From Verrucomicrobiota bacterium (GTDB lineage: Bacteria; Verrucomicrobiota; Verrucomicrobiia; Opitutales; Opitutaceae), in assembly GCA_003641745.1 (NCBI GenBank), contig QNAI01000001.1:1-64000 (forward strand): 64,000 nucleotides of DNA, written 5' to 3'. A program made the translations under genes and the position numbers. The notes beneath the pieces were generated by a model, which was given only the letters and a program-made list of their open reading frames with translations, searched no databases and was not told the DNA's origin. Below, in pieces: positions 55,897 through 63,491 of the stretch (position 1 is the stretch's first letter; every line of letters begins with the position of its first letter).

Positions 55897-56505
55897 ATGA
55901 CCTACGAATTACCCAGTCTTGATTACGCGTATCGTGCGCTCGAACCCCACATCGATGCTCGCACGATGGAGATCCATCATACGAAGCATCACCAGACCTA
56001 CATCACAAACGTGAACGCCGCCCTCGAAGGTCATGCCGATCTGGCGGCCAAGTCGGTCGACGACCTGATCTCTGATCTCGGGTCGGTTCCCGAGGCGATC
56101 CGCACAGCCGTCCGCAATAACGGTGGCGGCCACGCCAACCACTCCTTTTTCTGGAAAGTGATCGGACCCGACGCCGGAGGTTCACCTACCGGGAAGCTGG
56201 CCGAGGCAATCGATTCGACATTCGGTGGTTTTGACTCGCTCAAGGAGGCCTTTCTCAAAGCGGCAGCCACCCGATTCGGCAGTGGTTGGGCCTGGATCAG
56301 TGTGAAGGATGGTGCGTTGGCGGTACACTCGACCGCCAACCAGGATTCGCCGCTGATGGACGGTGCCGCACCCATTCTCGGACTCGATGTCTGGGAACAC
56401 GCCTATTACCTCAACTACCAGAATCGACGGCCCGACTACGTGGCCGCCTTCTGGAACGTTGTCAATTGGGACGCCGCCGAGGCCAACTACCTCGCCGCCA
56501 CCTGA
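55897..56505 (+). CDS. sodA: Superoxide dismutase, Mn type
   Basis: Dismutates superoxide in the cytoplasm. 202 aa. Metal ligands in [21 protein letters not shown] and [10 protein letters not shown]. The GGHANH segment and the glutamine in STANQDSPL are features of Mn rather than Fe enzymes, though cambialistic use is possible. ATG 55897 gives the family start [19 protein letters not shown]; an in-frame ATG at 55861 exists. A classic terminator follows. Confidence 0.95.
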   Translation: MTYELPSLDYAYRALEPHIDARTMEIHHTKHHQTYITNVNAALEGHADLAAKSVDDLISDLGSVPEAIRTAVRNNGGGHANHSFFWKVIGPDAGGSPTGKLAEAIDSTFGGFDSLKEAFLKAAATRFGSGWAWISVKDGALAVHSTANQDSPLMDGAAPILGLDVWEHAYYLNYQNRRPDYVAAFWNVVNWDAAEANYLAAT

Positions 56506-56528
56506 GGACCGTCCCCTCTCCCATTCTC

Positions 56529-56561
56529 AGCCGTTCCGCGCACCAGCCGAGCGGCTTTTTT
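56529..56561 (+). terminator. Intrinsic terminator after sodA
   Basis: AGCCGTTC (56529-56536) pairs with GAGCGGCT (56549-56556), 8 bp with one G-U pair and a 12-nt loop, followed at once by six T residues. This is the clearest rho-independent terminator in the window, 24 bp after the sodA stop. Confidence 0.72.
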
Positions 56562-56604
56562 CCTGGGACTCCATGAACATTCGAACCAGTCAGCTCCGAA
56601 TGCT

Positions 56605-57822
56605 TCAAGGTTCCCTCTGGTAAACGAAATTCGCCTGTGAGGTGGACCCCAGGCTCTGGGGACTCAGTCGGGTGGTTTTTCCTGTCTCGGAATCGAGAAG
56701 CCAGACCTCCTGGCCGCGGGACGATCGTCGAGTGAAGACCAGGTGACGCCCGTCGTTTGTCCAGCAGGGCTCGATTCCATCAGTCGACCCCTGGGTCCTG
56801 ACCACGCTCTTGCGTTTGGAGAAACTGTAGGTGGCAATCTGAAACTGCTTCCCCGAGGCCACCGTGAAAACGATCAAGTCAGGGTTGACCTTGTTCCAAT
56901 CGGGCTCGGCACAATAACCGCTGATATTTGTCGGGATGCGCTTAAGCGAGCCGCCGGTGGTGGCCAGAAGGAACAGCTGGGGCTTGCCGGCCAGATCCGA
57001 AGTAACCACCAGACGATCACCAAAGGGCGACCAGGAGGGCGTCGCCTCAATCGCATTGGTATTGGTCAAGCGTCGAATCTGGCGGCCTTGGGCGTTGCTG
57101 ACATAGACTTCCGGGTTGCCCTCTCCGGTGAGGATCATGGCCACCCGGCTCCCATCCGGACTGTACCGGGCACTGCTGTTGGTACCCTTCAAGCTCACGA
57201 ATGCCTTCCGTTGCTGGGTGACCGTATCGATCTGGAAGATGTCGGGAAACCCCGTCTCAAAGTAGCTGGTATAGATTATCTTCGTGCCATCCGGTGACCA
57301 TCTCGGCATGATCGACTCGGACCGGTCGCTCGTCATCTGGAGTGCCTCGCCAAAAAAGAGATCTGAAACATAGACTTCCTTGGAACCGGTCCGCTCACTG
57401 ATGAAAGTCAGACGACCGGCGAAGTAACCCGGCGTACCCGCCGTTTTCATGACTGCACGATCGGACGCGCGGAAGAGAGCATTCCTCAAAGAGGCTCCCC
57501 TGACTGTATCCCGATAGAGCGTTTGAGCCGGGTTTCCCGACTCGATGGACAAGGTGATCGAGTTGGTCCCCCCCACTGCAAACTTAAAGACGAATTTGGC
57601 ATCCGACACACTTCGAACCACCCGGAAACGCCCGTGACTGGAAAACGCGTTTTCAGCCAACCGCCGAATCTCGACCGAATCCGCAATGATTTTCACCGGT
57701 ATCACCGTGACTTCCAACTGAACCGTGATGTCACCGAGTTCCTTGACCTGTCCGAAGACATGACCAGCGCTCAGGCCGACACCGATGGAAAGAACCAAGA
57801 ATACAAAACGACGAGTGTACAT
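56605..57822 (-). CDS. tolB: TolB-like beta-propeller periplasmic protein
   Basis: 405 aa exported protein: signal peptide (residues about 5-23), an N-terminal TolB alpha/beta domain, then a six-bladed propeller with WD40-like repeats (SDRSESIMPRWSPDGTKIIYTS, SSARYSPDGSRVAMIL, EATPSWSPFGDRLVVTS). TolB links the Tol machinery and Pal for outer-membrane constriction. No tolQRA or pal is adjacent, so it may be a TolB paralogue. Start ATG 57822 is chosen over the upstream in-frame 57855 to expose the signal peptide. Confidence 0.88.
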   Translation of the reverse strand: MYTRRFVFLVLSIGVGLSAGHVFGQVKELGDITVQLEVTVIPVKIIADSVEIRRLAENAFSSHGRFRVVRSVSDAKFVFKFAVGGTNSITLSIESGNPAQTLYRDTVRGASLRNALFRASDRAVMKTAGTPGYFAGRLTFISERTGSKEVYVSDLFFGEALQMTSDRSESIMPRWSPDGTKIIYTSYFETGFPDIFQIDTVTQQRKAFVSLKGTNSSARYSPDGSRVAMILTGEGNPEVYVSNAQGRQIRRLTNTNAIEATPSWSPFGDRLVVTSDLAGKPQLFLLATTGGSLKRIPTNISGYCAEPDWNKVNPDLIVFTVASGKQFQIATYSFSKRKSVVRTQGSTDGIEPCWTNDGRHLVFTRRSSRGQEVWLLDSETGKTTRLSPQSLGSTSQANFVYQREP

Positions 57823-57901
57823 ATCTGAGGAAAAAAGTTTAGAACAGTGTGACATCTTCCGGTTCCCTTCTATTTACAGGCGCCGCCCTCAGTTCAACCC
57901 T

Positions 57902-58178
57902 TAAGGCACTTTGATTAATTGGAGACTGTTATCGTTTTGCAGAAAACCAGGAACCGCAAGGCGGTCGTGTCGAGGGTATCCCCATAGGGCTATCCTCGGT
58001 TCGACCAACGCCGCGGGCCTGGGATTTCTGCATAACCCGAAGGGCGGCAAGGCTTTGAGCGTGGACCGCGTTGTCCGGGCCGGGACATACCCACCGGGTA
58101 TGCCCGCTGGCCCGACCGCCTTGCCCGACGCCCAAATCCTTGCCGCGCCAACCGTCTCGAATTAATCAAGGTGCCCTC
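57902..58178. mobile_element. MITE-like palindromic element with terminal inverted repeats
   Basis: 277-bp non-coding element. Its 25-bp ends (57902-57926 and 58154-58178) are inverted copies at 21 of 25 positions (core CTTTGATTAATT / AATTAATCAAGG). A perfect 12-bp internal inverted pair, GCAAGGCGGTCG (57956-57967) and CGACCGCCTTGC (58113-58124), shares the same centre, about 58040. It has no transposase. A related left half is at 63375-63485 and solo ends at 53757 and 26062. It fills the 491-bp gap between tolB and mrp. Confidence 0.7.
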
Positions 58179-58313
58179 AAGGGCACTCGAGGGTTCAAAA
58201 AAATGCGGACGAAGGTTGATCGATGAGCGCCCTGAAAGAATTGCGGCGTTCACGTATTGACCTCTTTGGAAGGGTTGCTTTGGTACCGGGTTGAACCTTC
58301 AACCGAAAAAACA

Positions 58314-59381
58314 TTGAGCCTCGAAGCCGTAAATTCCGCCCTCAAAACAATCAGTTATCCCGGGTTCAGTCGGGACATAGTATCTTTCGGGCTGGTGCGC
58401 TCGGTCGACTTTCGCGAGGGCAAGGCCTTGGTCAAACTCGCGATTACGACCTCGGACCCGACAATCCCCAGGCAAATCAAGGAAGCCGTTGAGCGCACGC
58501 TCCTGAATGTCGATGGCGTAACGGACACGGTGGTCGAACTCGCGGTCAGCGCGCCCAAGAACCAACCCGTGCAATCCACCGTCCCCGAACCGACAGGAGT
58601 TCCCGGAATCAGATTCACCATCGCGGTGGGTAGCGGAAAGGGAGGTGTCGGTAAATCCACCATTGCTGTGAACCTGGCGTGCGCGTTTGCCCAGTTGCTC
58701 AAGGAGGAACCCGAAGCCCCCGGGGTCGGACTGATGGATTGCGACATCTACGGCCCGACCGTTCCGTTGATGACCGGATTGAGCGGTCGACCGGAGGTTG
58801 AAGGCGACTCGCTTGTCCCGATGCAGCGGCACGGACTCCGGGTCATGTCGATGGGCTTTCTGGTCGATGACGAAACTCCCGTTGTCTGGCGAGGTCCCAT
58901 GATTCAGAAGACCATCGAACAGTTCGTGCAAAACGTTAGCTGGGGTCGCCTCGAGGTGCTGGTCGTGGATCTGCCACCAGGTACCGGCGATGCCCAACTT
59001 TCTCTGGTTCAGACCGTCCCACTCTCGGGAGCGGTGATCGTGACCACACCGCAGGCGGCCGCCACCAATATCGCCCGCAAAGGCGGTCATATGTTTACCA
59101 AGGTCAATGTCCCTCTGATCGGGGTCGTCGAAAATCTGAGCTACCAGGAGATTCCGGGAACGGACAAACGTTTCTTCCCCTATGGGCAGGGTGGCGGAGA
59201 GCAGACGGCTGAAGCCTTGGGAACCGACCTTCTCGGTCAAATACCTCTGGATATGGCCGTCTGTCAGGGCGGAGATGCCGGCGAGCCCATCGTCATCACC
59301 GATCCCGAAAGCCTGGTGGGCACCCAATTCAGGGTCATCGCCCGGAAGATCCTCGACCGGCTGCGAACGGCCCAGCAGTGA
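58314..59381 (+). CDS. mrp: Mrp/ApbC-family P-loop ATPase (Fe-S carrier family)
   Basis: About 355 aa. N-terminal MIP18-like domain (LEAVNSALKTISYPGFSRDIVSFG), then an ATPase with the deviant Walker A GSGKGGVGKSTIAVNLA, DCDIYGPTVP, and WGRLEVLVVDLPPGTGD. These proteins carry 4Fe-4S clusters. The CPxC motif that usually follows VVENLSY is missing here, so cluster binding is doubtful. TTG 58314 is taken as start because it matches the family N-terminus; TTG 58257 is possible. Confidence 0.9.
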   Translation: MSLEAVNSALKTISYPGFSRDIVSFGLVRSVDFREGKALVKLAITTSDPTIPRQIKEAVERTLLNVDGVTDTVVELAVSAPKNQPVQSTVPEPTGVPGIRFTIAVGSGKGGVGKSTIAVNLACAFAQLLKEEPEAPGVGLMDCDIYGPTVPLMTGLSGRPEVEGDSLVPMQRHGLRVMSMGFLVDDETPVVWRGPMIQKTIEQFVQNVSWGRLEVLVVDLPPGTGDAQLSLVQTVPLSGAVIVTTPQAAATNIARKGGHMFTKVNVPLIGVVENLSYQEIPGTDKRFFPYGQGGGEQTAEALGTDLLGQIPLDMAVCQGGDAGEPIVITDPESLVGTQFRVIARKILDRLRTAQQ

Positions 59382-59744
59382 ACTTACGGATTTCTATGAC
59401 CGGCGGTTGCCTAAAGCAGCAAGGCCATCCTGGTTCGGGCACCCTTCCCACCAGCCTTGAGGTTGGGCACAGATCCCGGTTGACAGCTTTTTCACACGCG
59501 TGTAGGGTTTCAAATGCCTCCCTGCTGAATTTCCGCTTCCTGTTCGAATCGGCGGCCACATGGCTTCGTCTGAGTGTCTCGAACGCGTGCCGGTGATCTG
59601 GATGGGTGGGGTCAGGCAATACAATCGTAGACAAAACTCAGGTCTTCAATTTTCGATTGCCCGCGATTCAATTTCTTTCACCTTTTTGCTCTCTCAACCC
59701 AATTCGCAACCACGCGCAAAGATCCAACCAAACCCGTTGATTCG
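59382..59744. other. Intergenic region after mrp
   Basis: 363 bp. No RNA gene or clear terminator seen. A minus-strand frame (59335-59634, 99 aa) overlaps the mrp end, lacks a recognisable family and has no ribosome site; I do not call it. The last 100 bp are T- and A-rich and may hold the promoter of the small gene that follows. Confidence 0.4.
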
Positions 59745-59990
59745 ATGACAATGGCCGTCCAGGACCCAGAGCAGGGACAACACGAGTTCGTCAAGCAATC
59801 CAGTCTCTACCAGGAATTTCTGGCAGAGCGCGAAGAGATCTTGAAGCACAAGTGGATTGAGTCAGAGCGTCTTGGGCACGATGTTGGTTTCGAGCGGGCC
59901 CTGCTGGACTGGATCCGCAAGCACCGGGAAAGCTGGCGGGCAAGCCGCCGACAGAGCATCGCACAATCCGGCGATAAATCGAGCGGCTGA
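59745..59990 (+). CDS. Small conserved-looking helical protein (81 aa)
   Basis: Function unknown. Highly charged and probably all helical: QSSLYQEFLAEREEILKHKW, ESERLGHDVGFERALLDWIRKH and a basic tail. The LYQEFLAEREEILKHKWIESE/GFExALLDWI pattern reminds me of a small protein family in Verrucomicrobia and of C-terminal segments in some larger DUF proteins; this is memory, not a search. No signal or membrane segment. A second ATG lies two codons in, at 59751. Confidence 0.65.
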   Translation: MTMAVQDPEQGQHEFVKQSSLYQEFLAEREEILKHKWIESERLGHDVGFERALLDWIRKHRESWRASRRQSIAQSGDKSSG

Positions 59991-60018
59991 CCCTTTCAGA
60001 TCACCGCCTGGAGAACCT

Positions 60019-60050
60019 GGGAAATCCCGCCAACCGAAGGCGGAGATCCC
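60019..60050. terminator. Stem-loop between convergent genes
   Basis: CCGCC (60027-60031) pairs with GGCGG (60039-60043), extended by an outer GGGA/TCCC pair, between the stops of the small helical-protein gene and rpmG. No T-tract on the minus-strand side. Possible shared terminator. Confidence 0.4.
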
Positions 60051-60221
60051 TTATTTGGAAACTTCCTTGTGGATCGTGTGTCGCTTGAGGTGGCGATTGT
60101 ACTTCTTCTTTTCCACCTTTCCGGACTGGAGTTTCTTATTGCGGGAGGTCAGGTAGCGTGAAGCGGGTTTCCCCTCTTTCCGGGCTTCCGTGCATTCGAG
60201 TATGACAAGATCGCGTGGCAT
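60051..60221 (-). CDS. rpmG: 50S ribosomal protein L33, C-minus form
   Basis: 56 aa basic protein. [41 protein letters not shown] and the ending HTIHKEVSK are the L33 pattern. Two of the four zinc cysteines of the C-plus form are clearly absent, leaving only one Cys, so it needs no zinc. Start ATG 60221; the frame is open to 60260. Confidence 0.93.
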   Translation of the reverse strand: MPRDLVILECTEARKEGKPASRYLTSRNKKLQSGKVEKKKYNRHLKRHTIHKEVSK

Positions 60222-60331
60222 GACGTAAAAACGCCCAACAAACCCCAGACCACAGCCCAAGGCAATATCAAAACGATGAATTATTAAGATGTCCCTTCCG
60301 CAAGAGTTGCATCCATACCTTCCTCATTCCG

Positions 60332-61690
60332 CTAGGTCTGCCCGGCCACGCCCTTTTCAAAAAGAGGAAGCAGGACTCCCCGGCGAAACACGGTGACCTG
60401 ACCGGTACTGGAGGAAACGACGATCGAAATACACTGGGTGGCCAGGGAGATGGCCGCGGCCGCGGCATGGCGCGAACCCAGCCCGCCCGGAAGGGCATGG
60501 TAGTAGTCGGGGGCATAAATCAGGCTGCCGGAAGAAGTAATAACCCCGTCGCCCCGGATTATGAAGGCGCCGTCCACCGAGGAGAACTCCTTGATTGTCT
60601 CGTCCATGAACGGGTTGAGTATGTTTCGGTCCTCTTCCCTATATCCATAAAATGGATTCAAAACGAGCGGTTTGGACATCTTCTCGACCCGGGCCGAGTC
60701 GCCGAGAACAAAGAGCGCGCCCACCGGACGGCCTTCCCGCCCCTCCACCGCCAGTTCCATCGCGACCGCAATGACCCGTTCAAACACCTCGGGCTTGACG
60801 TCCGGGGGGAGAAAGTCGGACTGGTCGACCAGCAGAGTCTTAAACTCGCGCTGGACGTCGACCACCACGATGGTGTCAAAAAGGTCACTTTCCGGGATGC
60901 CACCCACGCAGCAGATTCGGTCATTGAACTCGATGATGCTTCTGGTCAACCCGACCAGGACTGCGCTGCGCAGTTGAGCCAGCCGGGTCTTGGAAAAAGA
61001 ACGAACCTGGATGACGGCTGCAAAGTGCTTGGGGTCGAAGTAGGTTTCGCCGGCGTTGCGGGTGACCAGGATCGTCTTGAACTTCGGAAACCATTTCGTC
61101 ACGGCCGGGGCGGTGGTCAAGGTGTCGCCAAACAGGGCGATGGTCGAGCAATTGCTGCCCTTCGCGATCTTTTCTGCTTCCCGGAGGATCAACCGATTGG
61201 TTCGATTCTGTCTGACCAGCACCGGTTTGGCAGCCAGTCCGCCAAAGCCGGCCGTCAGGCGAGCGTAAAGAACATCGAGGTCCGGCGCGTTGACCATACT
61301 GTCCACAACGTCCCTTTCCTTGAACAGGCGCGCGACCGACGAAAGCACCTGAAGGTAATCCCGCGAGTGGTCGTCCGCGATCAGAACGAAAACGATATGC
61401 ACCAAATCGCTCTCTTTCAGTCCGTCATATCGGATGCCGTCGCGACTCCGACCCACCACAAACAGGTACCGCCGTTTCATATTGATCCGGACATGGGGAA
61501 GGATCACGCCGCAGCCCAGGTAGGTCGTCATCGTGCTCTCACGTTCGAGCAGGTTCTTGAGGAGCCTCGATTCGTTGAGGTCCTTGAACCGTCCCGCACT
61601 GACCGCGAGCAACTCCTTCAGTGCCCCTTCCAGGGTGTCACTTTCCAAGTCGATGACCCGCCCGCGGGTTAGAAATCGATCCAGGCGCAT
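60332..61690 (-). CDS. PTS EIIA-type domain fused to DisA_N diadenylate cyclase domain
   Basis: 452 aa, no membrane segment. Residues about 1-150 form a fructose/Ntr-type EIIA domain with the phosphoryl-site context CGVILPHVR (His66). Residues about 160-300 resemble the pyruvate-kinase C-terminal-like domain of archaeal CdaZ/DacZ (ILREAEKIAKGSNCSTIALF, TILVTRN). Residues about 310-440 form a DisA_N domain: DGA at 373-375, GSRHAAAA at 405-412. The RHR motif reads RHA, so activity is probable, not certain. Expected product c-di-AMP from two ATP, gated by PTS phosphorylation. It follows nuoA by 33 bp. Confidence 0.82.
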   Translation of the reverse strand: MRLDRFLTRGRVIDLESDTLEGALKELLAVSAGRFKDLNESRLLKNLLERESTMTTYLGCGVILPHVRINMKRRYLFVVGRSRDGIRYDGLKESDLVHIVFVLIADDHSRDYLQVLSSVARLFKERDVVDSMVNAPDLDVLYARLTAGFGGLAAKPVLVRQNRTNRLILREAEKIAKGSNCSTIALFGDTLTTAPAVTKWFPKFKTILVTRNAGETYFDPKHFAAVIQVRSFSKTRLAQLRSAVLVGLTRSIIEFNDRICCVGGIPESDLFDTIVVVDVQREFKTLLVDQSDFLPPDVKPEVFERVIAVAMELAVEGREGRPVGALFVLGDSARVEKMSKPLVLNPFYGYREEDRNILNPFMDETIKEFSSVDGAFIIRGDGVITSSGSLIYAPDYYHALPGGLGSRHAAAAAISLATQCISIVVSSSTGQVTVFRRGVLLPLFEKGVAGQT

Positions 61691-61723
61691 GAGGCGATCA
61701 CGCTGTCATGGAATGCGTCCCAA

Positions 61724-62098
61724 CTAACGCTCCCACTCCAGCGCCCCTTTCTTCATTTCGTAGATCAGCCCAAGAACCAGGATACCGATAAAGAAGAGCA
61801 CGGGTGTCAGGATCGGAATTCCAGCGGCAAGGAAGTCCCGGTAGACGAAAACCCACGGGATCAGAAAGACCACTTCTATATCGAAGAGGATAAAGAGCAT
61901 CGCAGTGACATAGAACTTCACCGAGAACCGCGTGTGGGTTTGCCCCTCCGAAGGGATACCGCACTCGTAGGCTGAATCCTTGATCTTGTTCCGTGCACTC
62001 CGTTGACCAAACAGGTGGCTGACCACCAGGATGACGACGGCGAGCGAGGCAGCCAGAACTGCTTGAACAAGAACGGGAAGAAACTCGGCCAGTGACAT
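61724..62098 (-). CDS. nuoA: NADH-quinone oxidoreductase subunit A
   Basis: 124 aa membrane subunit of complex I with three hydrophobic segments. YECGIPSEGQTHTRFSVKFYV and LFILFDIEVVFLIPW are the NuoA signatures. It stands alone; no nuoB-N is in the window, so the rest of the complex is elsewhere. Flanked by a DUF362-like gene and the EIIA-DAC gene on the same strand. Confidence 0.94.
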   Translation of the reverse strand: MSLAEFLPVLVQAVLAASLAVVILVVSHLFGQRSARNKIKDSAYECGIPSEGQTHTRFSVKFYVTAMLFILFDIEVVFLIPWVFVYRDFLAAGIPILTPVLFFIGILVLGLIYEMKKGALEWER

Positions 62099-62153
62099 GC
62101 CCTAGGAAAAGGGAGGCAATGCCATCATTTCAAGTTGAATCTTGTCGAATCGA

Positions 62154-63227
62154 TCACAGTTCGGTCTCGGCCGCACCCACCTTATGCCAACGCACCAGGA
62201 GCGAATCCGATGAGCCGAGCCCGATCTGTTCGGCATAGGCCAGCAGTCTCATCTCTCCGGACAACGGTCGGAAACCTGATTCCCGGCGCCCTGCATCGAT
62301 GCGTTCGCGCATGAGAGCATCCAGCATGACCGGATTCTGACTCAGCCACAGCTTCGGTTCCGAGCGTGTGTAGAGTGAATTGAAGATCGGCCCCCCAATG
62401 AACTGAAATCTCTCCAACGAAACCAGGGTGCAGACCCAACCCTCCTGAAGCTCCGGTATTGCCGCCATCTCAGCAACAGCTGCCGGCGCATTGGCCGGGC
62501 TTCGAAAAAAGCGAAGGGTATTGCTGGCATTCCAAAGCGTGGCATTGACCAATGCTCCGTTGATCCCGAGCACCGGATGATCCGTGTAGGCGGGGAGGTT
62601 GATCCAGAAGTCGACCTCCAGAAGCAGGGGCACGGCCAGGAAACTCTTTCGCTCATTCTCGGACACCTCGCGAGTGGCCTCATCATCCAGAAGCAGGCTG
62701 TTGATTCTCGAAGGGAGCGGACTGTCATAGAACCAGAGGGGGTCGTAATAGTCCCCGCTTTCCAGAGCATATACGGGAATTCCACCAAACGTATTTCCGC
62801 CCATGCTCAGGGGTGGCAGGAAACCGGCCGATCGCAACCGGTTGTCGTTCAGACCGACGATGAAGAGCTGCTCGCGCTCAAATCCACGACGCTCAAGTGC
62901 GGCGGCGAGTGCTCGCACAAGTTCTGGCGGCGTCGAGACGCCCGGTCCCGAATCCGAATACACCTTGAGTCCGACCTTCCCTTTCTTTCCCGGCACCAAC
63001 ATCCGCCCTGAGGACTGCTCGAACGCAGTCAAGACCGCCTCAACCGCGCGGTCATACTCATCGAAGGAGAAATCGCCCAACCCGGTCTCCCAGATATGGT
63101 TGGACGGCGGCACTCGAACACCGGCTGCCGGCAGCTGAGCAGCAACCGGCACCATCGCGCTGAGCAACGCCAGAAGCATCGGGACAAACACGAACCGGGT
63201 CTTGGGATTGACTAATGCGTTCAGCAT
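62154..63227 (-). CDS. Secreted DUF362-like protein
   Basis: 357 aa with an N-terminal signal (FVFVPMLLALLSAMVPVAAQ). The mature domain resembles DUF362: KVGLKVYSDSGPGVSTPPELVRALAAALERRGF, then LLEVDFWINLPAYTDHPVLGINGALVNAT. DUF362 proteins often neighbour Fe-S proteins, but no ferredoxin motif is present here. Function unknown. ATG 63227 (MLNALVNPKTRF) is chosen; the frame is open to 63353 with no signal at that end. Confidence 0.62.
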   Translation of the reverse strand: MLNALVNPKTRFVFVPMLLALLSAMVPVAAQLPAAGVRVPPSNHIWETGLGDFSFDEYDRAVEAVLTAFEQSSGRMLVPGKKGKVGLKVYSDSGPGVSTPPELVRALAAALERRGFEREQLFIVGLNDNRLRSAGFLPPLSMGGNTFGGIPVYALESGDYYDPLWFYDSPLPSRINSLLLDDEATREVSENERKSFLAVPLLLEVDFWINLPAYTDHPVLGINGALVNATLWNASNTLRFFRSPANAPAAVAEMAAIPELQEGWVCTLVSLERFQFIGGPIFNSLYTRSEPKLWLSQNPVMLDALMRERIDAGRRESGFRPLSGEMRLLAYAEQIGLGSSDSLLVRWHKVGAAETEL

Positions 63228-63374
63228 GGGAATTTGATCCACTTGAAGACACCATCGCAACAGACGGACGACGAAAGCGTCAAGTTTGGGTTGGATCGTG
63301 CGCTCCGCTTGCGCCTCCCTAAGCGACGCGGCGCAGGTATCCACCCTTGACACGTGATTTTGAGGAACGGAATT

Positions 63375-63485
63375 TAGGGCACCTTGAAAAATTGGAGACT
63401 ATCATTGTCAGGCAGAAAGCCACGATCGACAAGGTGGTCGTGTCGAGAGTATTGCCGTCGGGCCATCCTCGATCCAACCAGCGCC
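63375..63485. repeat. Left-half relic of the MITE-like element
   Basis: Runs parallel to 57902-58014 for about 110 bp: end AGGGCACCTTGAAAAATTGGAGACT, then AAGGTGGTCGTGTCGAG in place of AAGGCGGTCGTGTCGAG. The right half and right terminal repeat are missing. It ends 6 bp before the start codon of the TPR lipoprotein gene and so may form its leader. Confidence 0.6.
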
Positions 63486-63491
63486 AAAGGC

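Noticed and set aside
57911-58165. 84-aa plus-strand and 68-aa minus-strand frames in the gap before mrp
   Set aside because: They lie wholly inside the palindromic element and are mirror products of its inverted repeats.
59335-59634. 99-aa minus-strand frame overlapping the mrp 3' end
   Set aside because: No recognisable domain or start signal; it lies in repeat-like sequence and overlaps a certain gene.
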